Source: Streptomyces tsukubensis
GTDB lineage: Bacteria > Actinomycetota > Actinomycetes > Streptomycetales > Streptomycetaceae
DNA: 64,000 nt
Direction of reading: 5' to 3'
Assembly (NCBI RefSeq): GCF_003932715.1
Contig: NZ_CP020700.1
Location: forward strand, 1,820,501 to 1,884,500
The stretch's first letter is position 1. Each line of letters begins with the position of its first letter. The notes beneath the pieces are model-generated. The model was given only the letters and a program-made list of their open reading frames with translations, was not told the DNA's origin and ran no database searches. The position numbers and the translations under genes are program-made. Below are positions 9,033-17,782 of the stretch, piece by piece.

Positions 9033-9039
9033 GACGGGG

Positions 9040-9849
9040 TCAGCTCCGCCCGTGGCGCAGGGCCGGGTGGGCGCCCGCGGCGACCAGATCGGCGACGGCG
9101 GTCTTCGGGTCACGGCCGGTGACCAGGGACTCGCCGACGAGGACGGCGTCGGCGCCCGCGTTGGCGTAGGCGATCAGATCGTGCGGACCGCGGATACCGG
9201 ACTCGGCGATCTTGACGATATGCGCCGGGATCTCCGGGGCGACCCGCTCGAAGGTGGAGCGGTCCACCTCCAGCGTCTTCAGATTGCGGGCGTTCACGCC
9301 GATGACCTTGGCACCGGCATCGAGGGCGCGCTCGGCCTCGTCCTCGTCGTGGACCTCGACCAGCGGGGTCAGCCCGATCGACTCGGCGCGCTCGATGAGG
9401 GAGACCAGCGCCTCCTGCTCCAGCGCGGCCACGATGAGCAGCGCCAGATCGGCGCCGTACGCCCGGGCCTCCCACAGCTGGTAGGCCGTGACGATGAAGT
9501 CCTTGCGCAGAACGGGGATGTCGACCCGGGCGCGGACGGCCTCCAGATCGGCCAGGGAGCCGCCGAAGCGCCGCTGCTCGGTGAGGACGGAGATCACGGC
9601 GGCGCCGCCGGCCTCGTAGTCCGCGGCGAGTCCGGCGGGGTCGGCGATCGCGGCCAGGGCACCCTTGGACGGGCTGGAGCGCTTGACCTCGCAGATCACC
9701 CGGACGCCCTCGCCGCGCAGTGCGGCGATGCCGTCCTTGGCCGCGGGGGCCTTGGCGGCCCGCTCCTTCAGCTCGTCGAGGGAGACCCGCGCCTGCCGCT
9801 CTGCGAGGTCGGCGCGGACGCCGTCGATGATCTCGTCGAGCACACTCAC
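9040..9849 (-). CDS. trpC: indole-3-glycerol phosphate synthase
   Basis: Closes the indole ring from 1-(o-carboxyphenylamino)-1-deoxyribulose-5-phosphate, the step before TrpA. The 269-residue TIM barrel has all the landmarks: [10 protein letters not shown] (catalytic Lys) at about 54-63, VLRKDFI (second catalytic Lys), ALLIVAAL, and [13 protein letters not shown] with IAESGIR for phosphate binding. The GTG at 9849 is preceded by GGAAGG. It starts the trpC-trpM-trpB-trpA part of the run. No trpF is nearby; that step is expected from priA in the his operon. Confidence 0.97.
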   Translation of the reverse strand: MSVLDEIIDGVRADLAERQARVSLDELKERAAKAPAAKDGIAALRGEGVRVICEVKRSSPSKGALAAIADPAGLAADYEAGGAAVISVLTEQRRFGGSLADLEAVRARVDIPVLRKDFIVTAYQLWEARAYGADLALLIVAALEQEALVSLIERAESIGLTPLVEVHDEDEAERALDAGAKVIGVNARNLKTLEVDRSTFERVAPEIPAHIVKIAESGIRGPHDLIAYANAGADAVLVGESLVTGRDPKTAVADLVAAGAHPALRHGRS

Positions 9850-9946
9850 GCGAGCGGCCCCCTTCCGGGACGGTGATGATGGTCAGGGATCATTCATGTC
9901 GATGGTATCCGCAGCACGGCCCGCACCCCGCATCCGGTGGACGGCT

Positions 9947-9963
9947 GTCCCACGGGGTGGGAC
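9947..9963. terminator. short hairpin after the DUF2752 gene
   Basis: GTCCCAC and GTGGGAC form a perfect 7-bp stem with a 3-base loop directly downstream of the DUF2752 stop. It is short, so it could be a weak terminator or processing site ahead of trpC. Confidence 0.4.
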
Positions 9964-9965
9964 CG

Positions 9966-10829
9966 TCAGGGCGCCAGCGCCGAGCCCAGGGGCAGATTCC
10001 GCACCACGCTGAAGACCAGCACGGATGCGCCGGTCAGCCACCAGAGGACGGGCGGTACGGAGATCCGCCAGGACGCTGCGGGCCCGGTGGCGGGTGCGCG
10101 CGCCGCACGAACCGTCCACAGGGCCCAGAGCACGAAGAAGACCCCGTAGCCGGCGACGGCGACGGCGTTGGCGCCCAGTGCGGTGCCGAGGTCGCCGTGG
10201 ACGAAGGCGTGGGCGCTGCGGAGCCCGCCGCAGCCGGGGCAGTAGATCCCCGTGTAGCGCAGGAGCGGGCAGGCCGGATAGTGGCCGGGCTCGTTGGGGT
10301 CGACGGTCGCGACATAGGCGAAGGCGGCGGCCACGGCGGCGATCGCCCCCGCAGGCGCGGCCAGCCGCCGCCAGAGCGCCTGCGGCGGCCTGGGTGCATG
10401 TGCCCCGGCGGCTGCGGGATCGCCCGGGGGGAGGGCCCACCGGGCGGCCGTGCTGCTTCCCGGCGGCGGGGGTACGGCTCCGGCTCCGGTCCCGGCCGTC
10501 CCGGTTTCGTGCGCCCCGGACCCGTGCGCCGCGGACCCGTGCGCCGCGGGAGCGACCCGTCCGGGCATCCCCGTGGGGTGCCCCTCCGCCGCCCGGGCGG
10601 GTCCTGCGGGCTCCGGAGGCGGGGAACCTGCCTCGGGGCCGTACCGACCGGCCGTCCGGGTTCCGTCCGCCGAACCGCCGGACGTTCCGGCGGCGGCGGG
10701 GGCCTCAGGCGCCGACGGAACAGGGCCAGCAGGTCCCGCGGGCGGGGCCGGTGTGCTGCGCTCCCCCGCGGGGAGGCCCGGCGCGGAGGGGGATGTCGTG
10801 GCGTCCACCGTGCGATTCTCTCCGGTCAT
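9966..10829 (-). CDS. DUF2752 membrane protein
   Basis: A 287-residue protein. The first ~170 residues are a Pro/Ala/Gly-rich disordered region. The C-terminal part is a DUF2752 domain with the hallmark CPLLRYTGIYCPGCGGLRS (Cys pairs in a CP..CPGCGG pattern) followed by AHAFVHGDL and two to three membrane helices. Function is unknown; the cysteines suggest metal or redox chemistry at the membrane. ATG 10829 is chosen because earlier starts run into the upstream gene, but its ribosome site is weak and the true start could be inside the disordered region. It is conserved in this trp neighbourhood of streptomycetes. Confidence 0.8.
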   Translation of the reverse strand: MTGENRTVDATTSPSAPGLPAGERSTPAPPAGPAGPVPSAPEAPAAAGTSGGSADGTRTAGRYGPEAGSPPPEPAGPARAAEGHPTGMPGRVAPAAHGSAAHGSGAHETGTAGTGAGAVPPPPGSSTAARWALPPGDPAAAGAHAPRPPQALWRRLAAPAGAIAAVAAAFAYVATVDPNEPGHYPACPLLRYTGIYCPGCGGLRSAHAFVHGDLGTALGANAVAVAGYGVFFVLWALWTVRAARAPATGPAASWRISVPPVLWWLTGASVLVFSVVRNLPLGSALAP

Positions 10830-10914
10830 ACGCGAAGGCGCAGCCCGGCCGCGCCGGTCTGCGTCTCGTGTCGTGGGGCCGCTGCCGCGGCCGGTTGCCC
10901 GTGGGGGCAGGGCG

Positions 10915-11193
10915 TCAGACGCCGCCCTGGGCCGCCACGCGCTCGGCCGCGATCCGCCCGGCCTGCTCACGGGCGTGCTTGCGCTCCGCGGTCTCCTTCG
11001 CGGCACCGAGGCCCGCAGCCTTCATCCCCATGCCGACGACACCGCCGATGAGGGTGATCGCGATACCGCCCCAGAAGCCGAGCGGGTTGGCCGCGACCAG
11101 GAAGACTCCGGAGACGCAGAAGCCAATGAAGGCGATGCTGACACCGGTCCAGGCGGCGGGGGTGTGGCCGTGTCCGTGGGCGCTGCCCGACAT
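10915..11193 (-). CDS. HGxxPAAW-motif small membrane protein
   Basis: A 92-residue protein with the defining sequence HGHTPAAW near the N-terminus (about residues 8-15), two hydrophobic segments (about 17-36 and 42-62) and a charged C-terminal helix. This motif family is known from actinobacteria, usually beside trp genes, with no proven function. ATG 11193 has a good GAGGAG site upstream and is preferred over the longer frame. It lies between the Trp-region membrane protein and the DUF2752 gene. Confidence 0.82.
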   Translation of the reverse strand: MSGSAHGHGHTPAAWTGVSIAFIGFCVSGVFLVAANPLGFWGGIAITLIGGVVGMGMKAAGLGAAKETAERKHAREQAGRIAAERVAAQGGV

Positions 11194-11357
11194 GAAATGC
11201 TCCTCGGTTGCTGAGCGCGCTGAGCGCGCGGAATGCTGCGAACGCGGCGGCGGTCCGACGCGCTCAGGGGGTGGTGAGCCGGGTGCTCGTACTCCATTGT
11301 CCCGTACTCCCCCGGCGCCCCGGCGGCAGGGTGACCCGTCTGACATCACGCTCCGGG

Positions 11358-11379
11358 GCACGGTGCCTGCGGACCGTGC
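11358..11379. terminator. hairpin downstream of the Trp-associated membrane gene
   Basis: GCACGGT pairs perfectly with ACCGTGC across an 8-base loop in the 235-base gap between two minus-strand genes. It may attenuate transcription from trpE into the downstream genes. Confidence 0.45.
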
Positions 11380-11428
11380 GAGACGGTGGTTGCGCCAGGG
11401 CCATAGGTCCCGTCACGGGCGGCGGTGG

Positions 11429-12100
11429 TTACCGGCCGGGGGGTGCGGGGTCGCCGTCCGTGGGGTCTTCGCCGCGGTCCAGGGCCTTCCAGAGGTCCTC
11501 GGGCCGGTCGGGGTCGACCACGGGTGCGGTACGGGAGCGGGGCGTGCCGTCGCGCTCGTAACGGCCCGACATGCTGGGCCAGAGCCGTCCGTACCGCAGG
11601 GCGAGGAGACCGGCGGCGAGGATCAGCAGTCCGGCGGCGGCGGTGACGTACGGCCAGGGGGTGTGGCTCAGGGAGCCGATCGTCGCGGCGGTGTCGCCGG
11701 TGGTCTCGGCGGCCTTGTCGTCGAGGGCGTCGCGGTCGGAGGCCCCGAGGAACGCGGCGACGGCGGCGCCCGCGCCGCTGAGGGCCAGCAGTGCGGCGAC
11801 GACGGTGCGGCCCTTGCTGCGGACTGCGAAGACCGCGACGAGCGCGGCGAGGCCGACGACGGCGAGGGCGCTGGGCACTCCGGTGATGTCACCGCCCTCG
11901 GCGCTCAGCGACAGGGTGCCGCCGGGGGTGGCCGTGGTGCCCTCGGCCCAGGTACGGCCGGAGGCGAGCAGGGCGACGGTGGCTCCGGAGGCGCCGAGCA
12001 GCAGGGCGGCGGCGAGGGTACGGCGGCCCGTGGCGGCACCGGCGGCCCTCGCCGCGGCACCGGACCGGGCGCGGGGCTGGGGTACGGGAACAGCGCTCAC
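11429..12100 (-). CDS. Trp-biosynthesis-associated membrane protein (TIGR02234 family)
   Basis: A 223-residue four-helix membrane protein (helices near residues 29-48, 77-96, 102-120 and 154-172) with a charged C-terminal tail. The TIGR02234/Trp_oprn_chp family is named for its constant position next to trp genes in actinobacteria; no activity is established. GTG 12100 (GTGAGCGCTGTTCCC) has GGGG just upstream, while an in-frame GTG at 12109 is almost as likely. It sits immediately downstream of trpE. Confidence 0.82.
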   Translation of the reverse strand: MSAVPVPQPRARSGAAARAAGAATGRRTLAAALLLGASGATVALLASGRTWAEGTTATPGGTLSLSAEGGDITGVPSALAVVGLAALVAVFAVRSKGRTVVAALLALSGAGAAVAAFLGASDRDALDDKAAETTGDTAATIGSLSHTPWPYVTAAAGLLILAAGLLALRYGRLWPSMSGRYERDGTPRSRTAPVVDPDRPEDLWKALDRGEDPTDGDPAPPGR

Positions 12101-12143
12101 ATACCCCACTATCCCTTACGCCCCCGCGGGCCCCGCAGCCGCC

Positions 12144-13685
12144 CTACGGAGCGGCCGGGGCAGTCGGGGCGGCCGGGGCCGTCATGCGGTTGGCGGTATG
12201 GACGGCGCGGAGGACCGCGGCGGCCTTGTTACGGCATTCCGTGTCCTCGGCGACCGGGTCCGAATCGGCCACGACTCCCGCTCCGGCCTGCACGAACGCG
12301 GTGCCGTCGCGCAGCAGCGCGGTACGGATGGCGATCGCGGTGTCGGAGTCGCCGGCGAAGTCGAGATAGCCGACGCAGCCGCCGTAGAGACCGCGGCGGG
12401 AGGGTTCCAGTTCGTCGATGATCTGCATGGCCCGCGGTTTGGGCGCCCCGGAGAGCGTTCCGGCGGGGAAGCAGGCGGTGAGCACGTCGAACGCGGTCCG
12501 GCCCGGGGCGACCTTGCCGGTGACGGTGGAGACGATGTGCATGACGTGCGAATACCGCTCGACGGACATGAAGTCGACGACCTCGACGGAGCCGGGCTCG
12601 CAGACCCGCCCCAGGTCGTTGCGGCCGAGGTCGACCAGCATCAGGTGCTCGGCGCGCTCCTTGGGGTCGGCGAGCAGTTCCTCGGCGAGGTCGTGGTCCT
12701 CCTGGGGGGTCGCCCCGCGGGGCCGGGTCCCGGCGATGGGGTGGAGCATCGCGTGGCCGTCCTCGATTTTGACGAGGGCCTCGGGGCTGGAGCCGACGAC
12801 GTCGAAGGCTTCCGCGCCGTCGGCGGCGGGGAAGCGGAAGAGGTACATGTACGGGCTGGGGTTGGTGGCCCGCAGGACCCGGTAGACGTCGAGGGCGCTC
12901 GCGGTGCACGGGGTCTCGAACCGCTGGGAGGGCACCACCTGGAAGGCCTCGCCGGCCCGGATGCGCTCCTTGATGTCGTCGACGGCCTTCTGGTAGTCGG
13001 GGCCGCCCCACAGGGCGGTGAACGGGGGCAGCTCCGAGGCGGGCAGGGCGACCGGTGCGGAGGCCAGGGGCCGGGCGAGGTCGTGCTGCATGGCGTCGAG
13101 GCGGGCGACGGCGTCCGCGTAGGCCTCGTCGACACCGGTGTCGAGGTCGTTGTGGTTGATGGCGTTGGCGATCAGCAGGACCGTGCCGTCCCAGTGGTCG
13201 AGGACCGCGAGATCGGAGGTGAGCAGCATGGTCAGCTCGGGGAGCCTGAGGTCGTCGCGCTCGCCGGGGCCGATCTTCTCCAGCCGGCGCACGATGTCGT
13301 AGCCGAGGTAGCCCACCATGCCGCCGGTGAAGGGCGGCAGTCCGGTGCCGAGGTCGTGCGGCGGGGTGTGGAGGGTTTCCACGGTGGCCCGGAGGGCGGC
13401 GAGCGGGTCGCCGTGTGCGGGGACGCCGACGGGCGGGGTGCCGATCCAATGCGCCTGGCCGTCGCGTTCGGTGAGGGTTCCGGTGCTGCGGACGCCGACG
13501 AACGAGTACCGCGACCACGAACGGCCGTTCTCCGCGGATTCGAGGAGGAAGGTGCCCGGGCGTTCGGCGGCGAGCTTGCGGTAGAGCGCGACGGGGGTGT
13601 CGCCGTCGGCGAGGAGCCGGCGGGTCACGGGGATGACGCGCCGGTCGGCGGCGAGCGCGCGGAAGGTGCTGAGGTCCATGGTCAT
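12144..13685 (-). CDS. trpE: anthranilate synthase component I
   Basis: Converts chorismate to anthranilate with ammonia supplied by a TrpG partner, which is not in this window. The 513-residue protein has the normal TrpE length. FLLESAENGRSWSRYSF near residues 39-55 is the LLES..S tryptophan feedback site. The chorismate-binding C-terminal half shows PSPYMYLF, GTRPRG, DLGRNDLGRVC and FPAGTLSGAPK. ATG 13685 is 11 bases past the hisI stop, so trpE is probably transcribed with hisI; no Trp-rich leader peptide or attenuator is present ahead of it. A second ATG two codons in is an alternative start. Confidence 0.96.
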   Translation of the reverse strand: MTMDLSTFRALAADRRVIPVTRRLLADGDTPVALYRKLAAERPGTFLLESAENGRSWSRYSFVGVRSTGTLTERDGQAHWIGTPPVGVPAHGDPLAALRATVETLHTPPHDLGTGLPPFTGGMVGYLGYDIVRRLEKIGPGERDDLRLPELTMLLTSDLAVLDHWDGTVLLIANAINHNDLDTGVDEAYADAVARLDAMQHDLARPLASAPVALPASELPPFTALWGGPDYQKAVDDIKERIRAGEAFQVVPSQRFETPCTASALDVYRVLRATNPSPYMYLFRFPAADGAEAFDVVGSSPEALVKIEDGHAMLHPIAGTRPRGATPQEDHDLAEELLADPKERAEHLMLVDLGRNDLGRVCEPGSVEVVDFMSVERYSHVMHIVSTVTGKVAPGRTAFDVLTACFPAGTLSGAPKPRAMQIIDELEPSRRGLYGGCVGYLDFAGDSDTAIAIRTALLRDGTAFVQAGAGVVADSDPVAEDTECRNKAAAVLRAVHTANRMTAPAAPTAPAAP

Positions 13686-13696
13686 GGCGCCGGACC

Positions 13697-14062
13697 CTAC
13701 TTGCCGAGGGGGAGGACGTCGGCGTCGAAGCAGGTGCGGTCGCCGGTGTGGCAGGCGGCGCCGATCTGGTCGACCTTGACGAGCAGGGTGTCTCCGTCGC
13801 AGTCGAGGGCGACGGACTTGACGTGCTGGACATGGCCGGAGGTGTCGCCCTTGACCCAGTACTCCCGGCGGCTTCGGGACCAGTAGGTGGCGCGGCCGGT
13901 GGTGAGGGTGCGGTGGAGCGCCTCGTCGTCCATCCAGCCGAGCATGAGCACCTCTCCGGTGTCGTACTGCTGGGCGACGGCGGGGACCAGACCGTCGGCG
14001 GTCCGCTTGAGACGGGCGGCGACGGCGGGGTCGAGGGGGCCTGTGGTGCCACTGCTGGTCAT
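13697..14062 (-). CDS. hisI: phosphoribosyl-AMP cyclohydrolase
   Basis: Third step of histidine synthesis, opening the adenine ring of PR-AMP; a Zn/Mg enzyme. The 121 residues match the usual monofunctional form, with no HisE fusion. [14 protein letters not shown] and [10 protein letters not shown] carry the metal ligands. It is separated from the main his operon and lies directly upstream of trpE. No Shine-Dalgarno is visible; a CACAAT hexamer 6 bases before the ATG suggests a leaderless mRNA. Confidence 0.96.
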   Translation of the reverse strand: MTSSGTTGPLDPAVAARLKRTADGLVPAVAQQYDTGEVLMLGWMDDEALHRTLTTGRATYWSRSRREYWVKGDTSGHVQHVKSVALDCDGDTLLVKVDQIGAACHTGDRTCFDADVLPLGK

Positions 14063-14101
14063 AGGGCCATTGTGCCGTGCCCGCGGGCCGTCCCGGGCCG
14101 G

Positions 14102-14140
14102 TTGTCCACAGGCCGGACCCGTTCCGCGCCCTTGTCCACA
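14102..14140 (+). promoter_or_regulatory. two perfect DnaA-box sequences
   Basis: TTGTCCACA occurs at 14102-14110 and again at 14132-14140, same orientation, 30 bp apart, in the non-coding gap between divergent hisI and the TIGR03085 gene. TTGTCCACA is the preferred DnaA box of Streptomyces. Two boxes are far too few for an origin. Confidence 0.6.
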
Positions 14141-14193
14141 GGAGCCGGGTCTCCACTGGTCGCCGTCGCCGCACCCGCCGTACGCTGGCGGAC

Positions 14194-14832
14194 ATGTCGA
14201 CCCATGCCAAGCGTGAACGACTTCTTCTCGCCGACCTCCTCGAAAGCGTCGGCCCGGACGCCCCGACGCTCTGCGAGGGCTGGCGGGCCCGTGATCTCGC
14301 GGCCCATGTGGTGGTCCGGGAGCGCCGCCCGGACGCCGCGGGGGGCATTCTGCTCGGTCCGCTGAAGGGGCGGCTGGAGCGGGTCCAGGCCGAGTTCGCG
14401 GCGAAACCGTACGAAGAGCTGATTCAGCTGATCAGGACCGGACCGCCCCGGCTCTCCCCGATGAATGTGAAGCTGGTGGACGAGGCCGCGAACACCGTGG
14501 AGTTCTACGTCCATGCGGAGGACGTGCGCCGGGCCCAGCCCGAATGGACGCCCCGGCCGCTGGACCGTGTCTTCGAGGACGCGCTGTGGGCCCGGCTGGA
14601 GCGGGCGGCCCGGGTGCTGGGCCGCAGATCCCCGGCCGGGCTGGTGCTGCGGCGCCCCGACGGCCGAACGGTGGTCGCCCACCGGGGCGCGCCCGTGGTG
14701 ACCGTGACCGGCGGGCCCGGCGAGCTGACGATGTTCGCGCTGGGCCGTCAGAACGCGGCGCAGGTGGATCTGGAGGGCGAGCCGGAAGCGGTGGAGAAGG
14801 TCCGCTCCTCGCGGATCGGCCTCCCGGGGTAG
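14194..14832 (+). CDS. TIGR03085 family (DinB/mycothiol-maleylpyruvate isomerase-like) protein
   Basis: A 212-residue protein. The N-terminal helical half begins [17 protein letters not shown] and contains [21 protein letters not shown], the pattern of the DinB/MDMPI_N metal-binding family; the second His is in the [13 protein letters not shown] segment. Members of TIGR03085 are actinobacterial and uncharacterised; related enzymes use mycothiol. The ATG at 14194 has no Shine-Dalgarno but has TACGCT seven bases before it, consistent with a leaderless start. Divergent from hisI and convergent with hisF. Confidence 0.8.
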   Translation: MSTHAKRERLLLADLLESVGPDAPTLCEGWRARDLAAHVVVRERRPDAAGGILLGPLKGRLERVQAEFAAKPYEELIQLIRTGPPRLSPMNVKLVDEAANTVEFYVHAEDVRRAQPEWTPRPLDRVFEDALWARLERAARVLGRRSPAGLVLRRPDGRTVVAHRGAPVVTVTGGPGELTMFALGRQNAAQVDLEGEPEAVEKVRSSRIGLPG

Positions 14833-14853
14833 GTCGTCTCCGGTGGAGACGCG

Positions 14854-14878
14854 GACGGCTCCGGCGGCCGGAGCCGTC
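14854..14878. terminator. bidirectional terminator between TIGR03085 gene and hisF
   Basis: A perfect 11-bp stem GACGGCTCCGG/CCGGAGCCGTC with a CGG loop lies between the convergent genes, 38 bases after the hisF stop and 22 after the other stop. Confidence 0.75.
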
Positions 14879-14915
14879 GGAGCCGTACAGCAGCTCGGGA
14901 GCCGTGGGAGCCGGG

Positions 14916-15671
14916 TCAGCGGACCGGGTGGCCCGCTTCCCGCAGTGCGTCCTTGACCTGCGAGATCCGCAGATCGCCGAAGTGGAACACGGAGGCGGCG
15001 AGCACCGCGTCCGCGCCCGCTTCGACGGCGGGCGGGAAGTCCGCGAGCCGCCCCGCGCCGCCGCTGGCGATCACCGGGACGGTGACGTGCTTGCGTACGG
15101 CCGCGATCATCTCGGTGTCGTAGCCGTCCTTGGTGCCGTCGGCGTCCATGGAGTTCAGCAGGATCTCGCCCGCGCCCAGCTCGGCGGCCCGGTGGGCCCA
15201 TTCCACGGCGTCGATACCGGTGCCGCGGCGGCCGCCGTGGGTGGTGACCTCGAAGGAGCCGGCCGGGGTGCGGCGGGCGTCGACGGAGAGCACCAGCACC
15301 TGGCGGCCGAAGCGCTCCGCGATCTCGCGGATCAGCTCGGGCCGGTCGATGGCCGCGGTGTTGACGCCCACCTTGTCGGCACCGGCCCGCAGCAGTTTGT
15401 CGACATCGTCGGCGGAGCGGACTCCGCCGCCGACGGTGAGCGGGATGAACACCTGCTCGGCAGTGCGGCGCACCACGTCGTAGGTGGTCTCGCGGTTCCC
15501 GGAGGAGGCGGTGATGTCGAGGAAGGTCAGCTCGTCGGCGCCCTCGGCGTCGTACAGCCTGGCCATCTCGACGGGGTCGCCCGCGTCCCGCAGGTTCTGG
15601 AAGTTGACGCCCTTGACGACCCGCCCGTTGTCGACGTCGAGGCAGGGGATGACGCGTACGGCGAGGGTCAT
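14916..15671 (-). CDS. hisF: imidazole glycerol phosphate synthase, cyclase subunit
   Basis: Uses ammonia from HisH to convert PRFAR into IGP and AICAR. A 251-residue TIM barrel beginning [24 protein letters not shown]; the catalytic Asp is in PCLDVD and the second in [13 protein letters not shown]. The GGGVRS and ASGGAG phosphate loops are present. ATG 15671 overlaps the priA stop (ATGA). Last gene of the his operon, followed by a hairpin. Confidence 0.97.
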   Translation of the reverse strand: MTLAVRVIPCLDVDNGRVVKGVNFQNLRDAGDPVEMARLYDAEGADELTFLDITASSGNRETTYDVVRRTAEQVFIPLTVGGGVRSADDVDKLLRAGADKVGVNTAAIDRPELIREIAERFGRQVLVLSVDARRTPAGSFEVTTHGGRRGTGIDAVEWAHRAAELGAGEILLNSMDADGTKDGYDTEMIAAVRKHVTVPVIASGGAGRLADFPPAVEAGADAVLAASVFHFGDLRISQVKDALREAGHPVR

Positions 15672-16396
15672 GCCGAGGCCACCGCCGCGAGGGCGTCCTC
15701 CAGGGTGAACGCCTTGGCGTACAGCGCCTTGCCGACGATCGCGCCCTCCACGCCCTCGGGGACGAGCCCGGCGATGGCCCGCAGATCGTCGAGGGAGGAG
15801 ACGCCTCCGGAGGCGACGACGGGCTTGTCGGTGGCGGCGCAGACGTTCTTCAGGAGCTCCAGATTGGGGCCCTGGAGGGTGCCGTCCTTGGCGATGTCGG
15901 TGACGACGTAGCGGGCGCAGCCCTCGGAGTCGAGGCGGGCGAGCGTCTCGTAGAGGTCGCCGCCGTCGCGGGTCCAGCCGCGGCCGCGCAGGGTGGTGCC
16001 GCGGACGTCGAGACCGACGGCGATCCGGTCGCCGTACTCGGCGATGACCTTGGCGACCCATTCGGGGGTCTCCAGGGCGGCGGTGCCCAGATTGACCCGG
16101 GTGCAACCGGTGGCGAGCGCGGCGACCAGCGACGCGTCGTCGCGGATCCCGCCGGACAGCTCGACCTTGATGTCCATCGCGCCCGTGACCTCCGCGATCA
16201 CGGCGCGGTTGTCGCCCGTGCCGAAGGCGGCGTCGAGGTCGACCAGGTGGAGCCACTCGGCTCCGGAGCGCTGCCAGGTGAGGGCGGCCTCCAGCGGGGA
16301 GCCGTAGGAGGTCTCGCTACCGGACTCGCCGTGCACGAGACGGACGGCCTGTCCGTCGCGGACGTCGACGGCAGGAAGGAGTTCGAGCGTGGTCAC
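15668..16396 (-). CDS. priA: bifunctional ProFAR/PRA isomerase PriA
   Basis: A 242-residue half-barrel protein that performs the HisA step (ProFAR to PRFAR) and, in actinobacteria lacking trpF, also the TrpF step of tryptophan synthesis. The two catalytic Asp residues are in [10 protein letters not shown] near the N-terminus and in [26 protein letters not shown] and VASGGVSS phosphate loops are present. The GTG start overlaps the hisH stop and the end overlaps hisF. The dual role is known for the family in Streptomyces and Mycobacterium; here it is supported by the absence of trpF in the trp cluster. Confidence 0.95.
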   Translation of the reverse strand: MTTLELLPAVDVRDGQAVRLVHGESGSETSYGSPLEAALTWQRSGAEWLHLVDLDAAFGTGDNRAVIAEVTGAMDIKVELSGGIRDDASLVAALATGCTRVNLGTAALETPEWVAKVIAEYGDRIAVGLDVRGTTLRGRGWTRDGGDLYETLARLDSEGCARYVVTDIAKDGTLQGPNLELLKNVCAATDKPVVASGGVSSLDDLRAIAGLVPEGVEGAIVGKALYAKAFTLEDALAAVASA

Positions 16397-17031
16397 AGTG
16401 TTCCGATCCAGTTGGTCAGTAGCCGGGCACCGGCGTCGCCGGACTTCTCGGGGTGGAACTGGGTCGCCCACAGGGCGCTGTTCTCGACCGCCGCGACGAA
16501 GCGTTCGCCGTGCGTGGCCCAGGTGACGTGCGGGGCGCGGATCGCGGCGTTGGTGATCTCCAGCTCCCAGTCGTGCGCGGCGTAGGAGTGCACGAAGTAG
16601 AAGCGTTCGTCGGGGCCGACCCCGGCGAACAGGGTGCTGTCGTCGGGCGCGTCGACCGTGTTCCAGCCCATGTGGGGGACGACGGGCGCCTTCAGCGGGC
16701 CGACCGTGCCGGGCCATTCGTCGAGGCCCTCCGTCTCCACCCCGTGTTCGATGCCGCGGGCGAAGAGGATCTGCATGCCCACGCAGATGCCCATGACCGG
16801 CCGGCCGCCGGAGAGGCGGCGGCCGACGATCCAGTCGCCGCGGGCCGCGCGCAGCCCCTCCATACAGGCGGAGAAGGCACCGACGCCGGGGACCAGGAGC
16901 CCGTCGGCGTTCATGGCGCGGTCGAAGTCGCGGGTTATCTCCACATCGGCGCCGACCCGGGCGAGGGCCCGTTCGGCGGAGCGGACGTTGCCGAAGCCGT
17001 AGTCGAAGACGACGACCGATTTACGGCTCAT
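16393..17031 (-). CDS. hisH: imidazole glycerol phosphate synthase, glutaminase subunit
   Basis: Class I glutamine amidotransferase that feeds ammonia to HisF. The 212 residues match the family. The nucleophile Cys lies in [11 protein letters not shown], and the catalytic His/Glu pair in [13 protein letters not shown]. The N-terminus [13 protein letters not shown] and the oxyanion strand (LLVPGVGAF) are normal. ATG 17031 overlaps the stop of the small membrane gene; the frame continues upstream but has no better start. Confidence 0.96.
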   Translation of the reverse strand: MSRKSVVVFDYGFGNVRSAERALARVGADVEITRDFDRAMNADGLLVPGVGAFSACMEGLRAARGDWIVGRRLSGGRPVMGICVGMQILFARGIEHGVETEGLDEWPGTVGPLKAPVVPHMGWNTVDAPDDSTLFAGVGPDERFYFVHSYAAHDWELEITNAAIRAPHVTWATHGERFVAAVENSALWATQFHPEKSGDAGARLLTNWIGTL

Positions 17032-17192
17032 GACCACACGTCCAGCCGGAGCACGCCCGCGCCGATCGCCATGGCGGCGCCGATGGACAGCAGCACGACC
17101 ACGCCCTTGGGCTGCTCCTGCTTGACGAAGGAGTACACGCCGCCGAGGAGGAAGAGCCCGACCACGATCAGGATGGTGGAGAGGCTGTTCAC
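17028..17192 (-). CDS. 54-residue predicted membrane protein embedded in the his operon
   Basis: Two hydrophobic segments (about residues 4-21 and 29-46) joined by a short polar loop, VKQEQPKG, make a small helical hairpin. The GTG at 17192 overlaps the hisB stop and its own stop overlaps the hisH ATG, so it is translationally locked into the operon on both sides, strong evidence that it is a real gene. I recall a similar small gene in other streptomycete his operons. It resembles no histidine enzyme; a link to transport or regulation would be speculation. Confidence 0.85.
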   Translation of the reverse strand: MNSLSTILIVVGLFLLGGVYSFVKQEQPKGVVVLLSIGAAMAIGAGVLRLDVWS

Positions 17193-17782
17193 AGCGCGCC
17201 CTTCGTGGAGGGGAGGATTCCGGCGGCGCGGGTGTCGCGCTCGCTGGCGTACCGCAGGGCCCGGGCGAGCGCCTTGAACTGGCACTCGACGATGTGGTGG
17301 GCATTGCGCCCGTACGGGACGTGGACGTGCAGCGCGATCTGCGCCTGGGCGACGAAGGACTCCAGGATGTGCCGGGTCATCGTGGTGTCGTAGGTGCCGA
17401 TCATCGGCGCCATGTTCTCCGGCTCGGTGTGCACCAGATAGGGGCGGCCGGAGAGGTCGACGGTGACCTGCGCGAGGGATTCGTCGAGGGGGACGGTGCA
17501 GTTCCCGAAGCGGTAGATGCCCACCTTGTCGCCGAGGGCCTGCTTGAAGGCGGCGCCGAGCGCGAGGGCGGTGTCCTCGATGGTGTGGTGGGTGTCGATG
17601 TGCAGATCACCGTCGGTCTTGACCGTCAGGTCGAAGAGCCCGTGCCGCCCGAGCTGATCGAGCATGTGGTCGTAGAAGCCGACCCCGGTCGACACATCGG
17701 TCTTCCCGGTGCCGTCGAGGTCGATCTCGACGACGACGGCGGTCTCCTTGGTGGTCCGTTCGACCCGCCCAACGCGGCTCAT
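17189..17782 (-). CDS. hisB: imidazoleglycerol-phosphate dehydratase
   Basis: Mn-dependent dehydration of IGP to imidazole acetol phosphate. A 197-residue monofunctional enzyme without the phosphatase domain of the E. coli fusion. The two His-rich metal sites are visible: [13 protein letters not shown] with [12 protein letters not shown] in the first repeat, and TRHILES with [16 protein letters not shown] in the second. ATG 17782 overlaps the hisC stop (ATGA). Confidence 0.97.
   Translation of the reverse strand: MSRVGRVERTTKETAVVVEIDLDGTGKTDVSTGVGFYDHMLDQLGRHGLFDLTVKTDGDLHIDTHHTIEDTALALGAAFKQALGDKVGIYRFGNCTVPLDESLAQVTVDLSGRPYLVHTEPENMAPMIGTYDTTMTRHILESFVAQAQIALHVHVPYGRNAHHIVECQFKALARALRYASERDTRAAGILPSTKGAL

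Noticed and set aside
9881..9895. ATG-AAT-GAT-CCC-TGA mini-ORF upstream of trpC as a leader peptide
   Set aside because: Only four codons and no Trp codon, and no alternative hairpins typical of attenuation.
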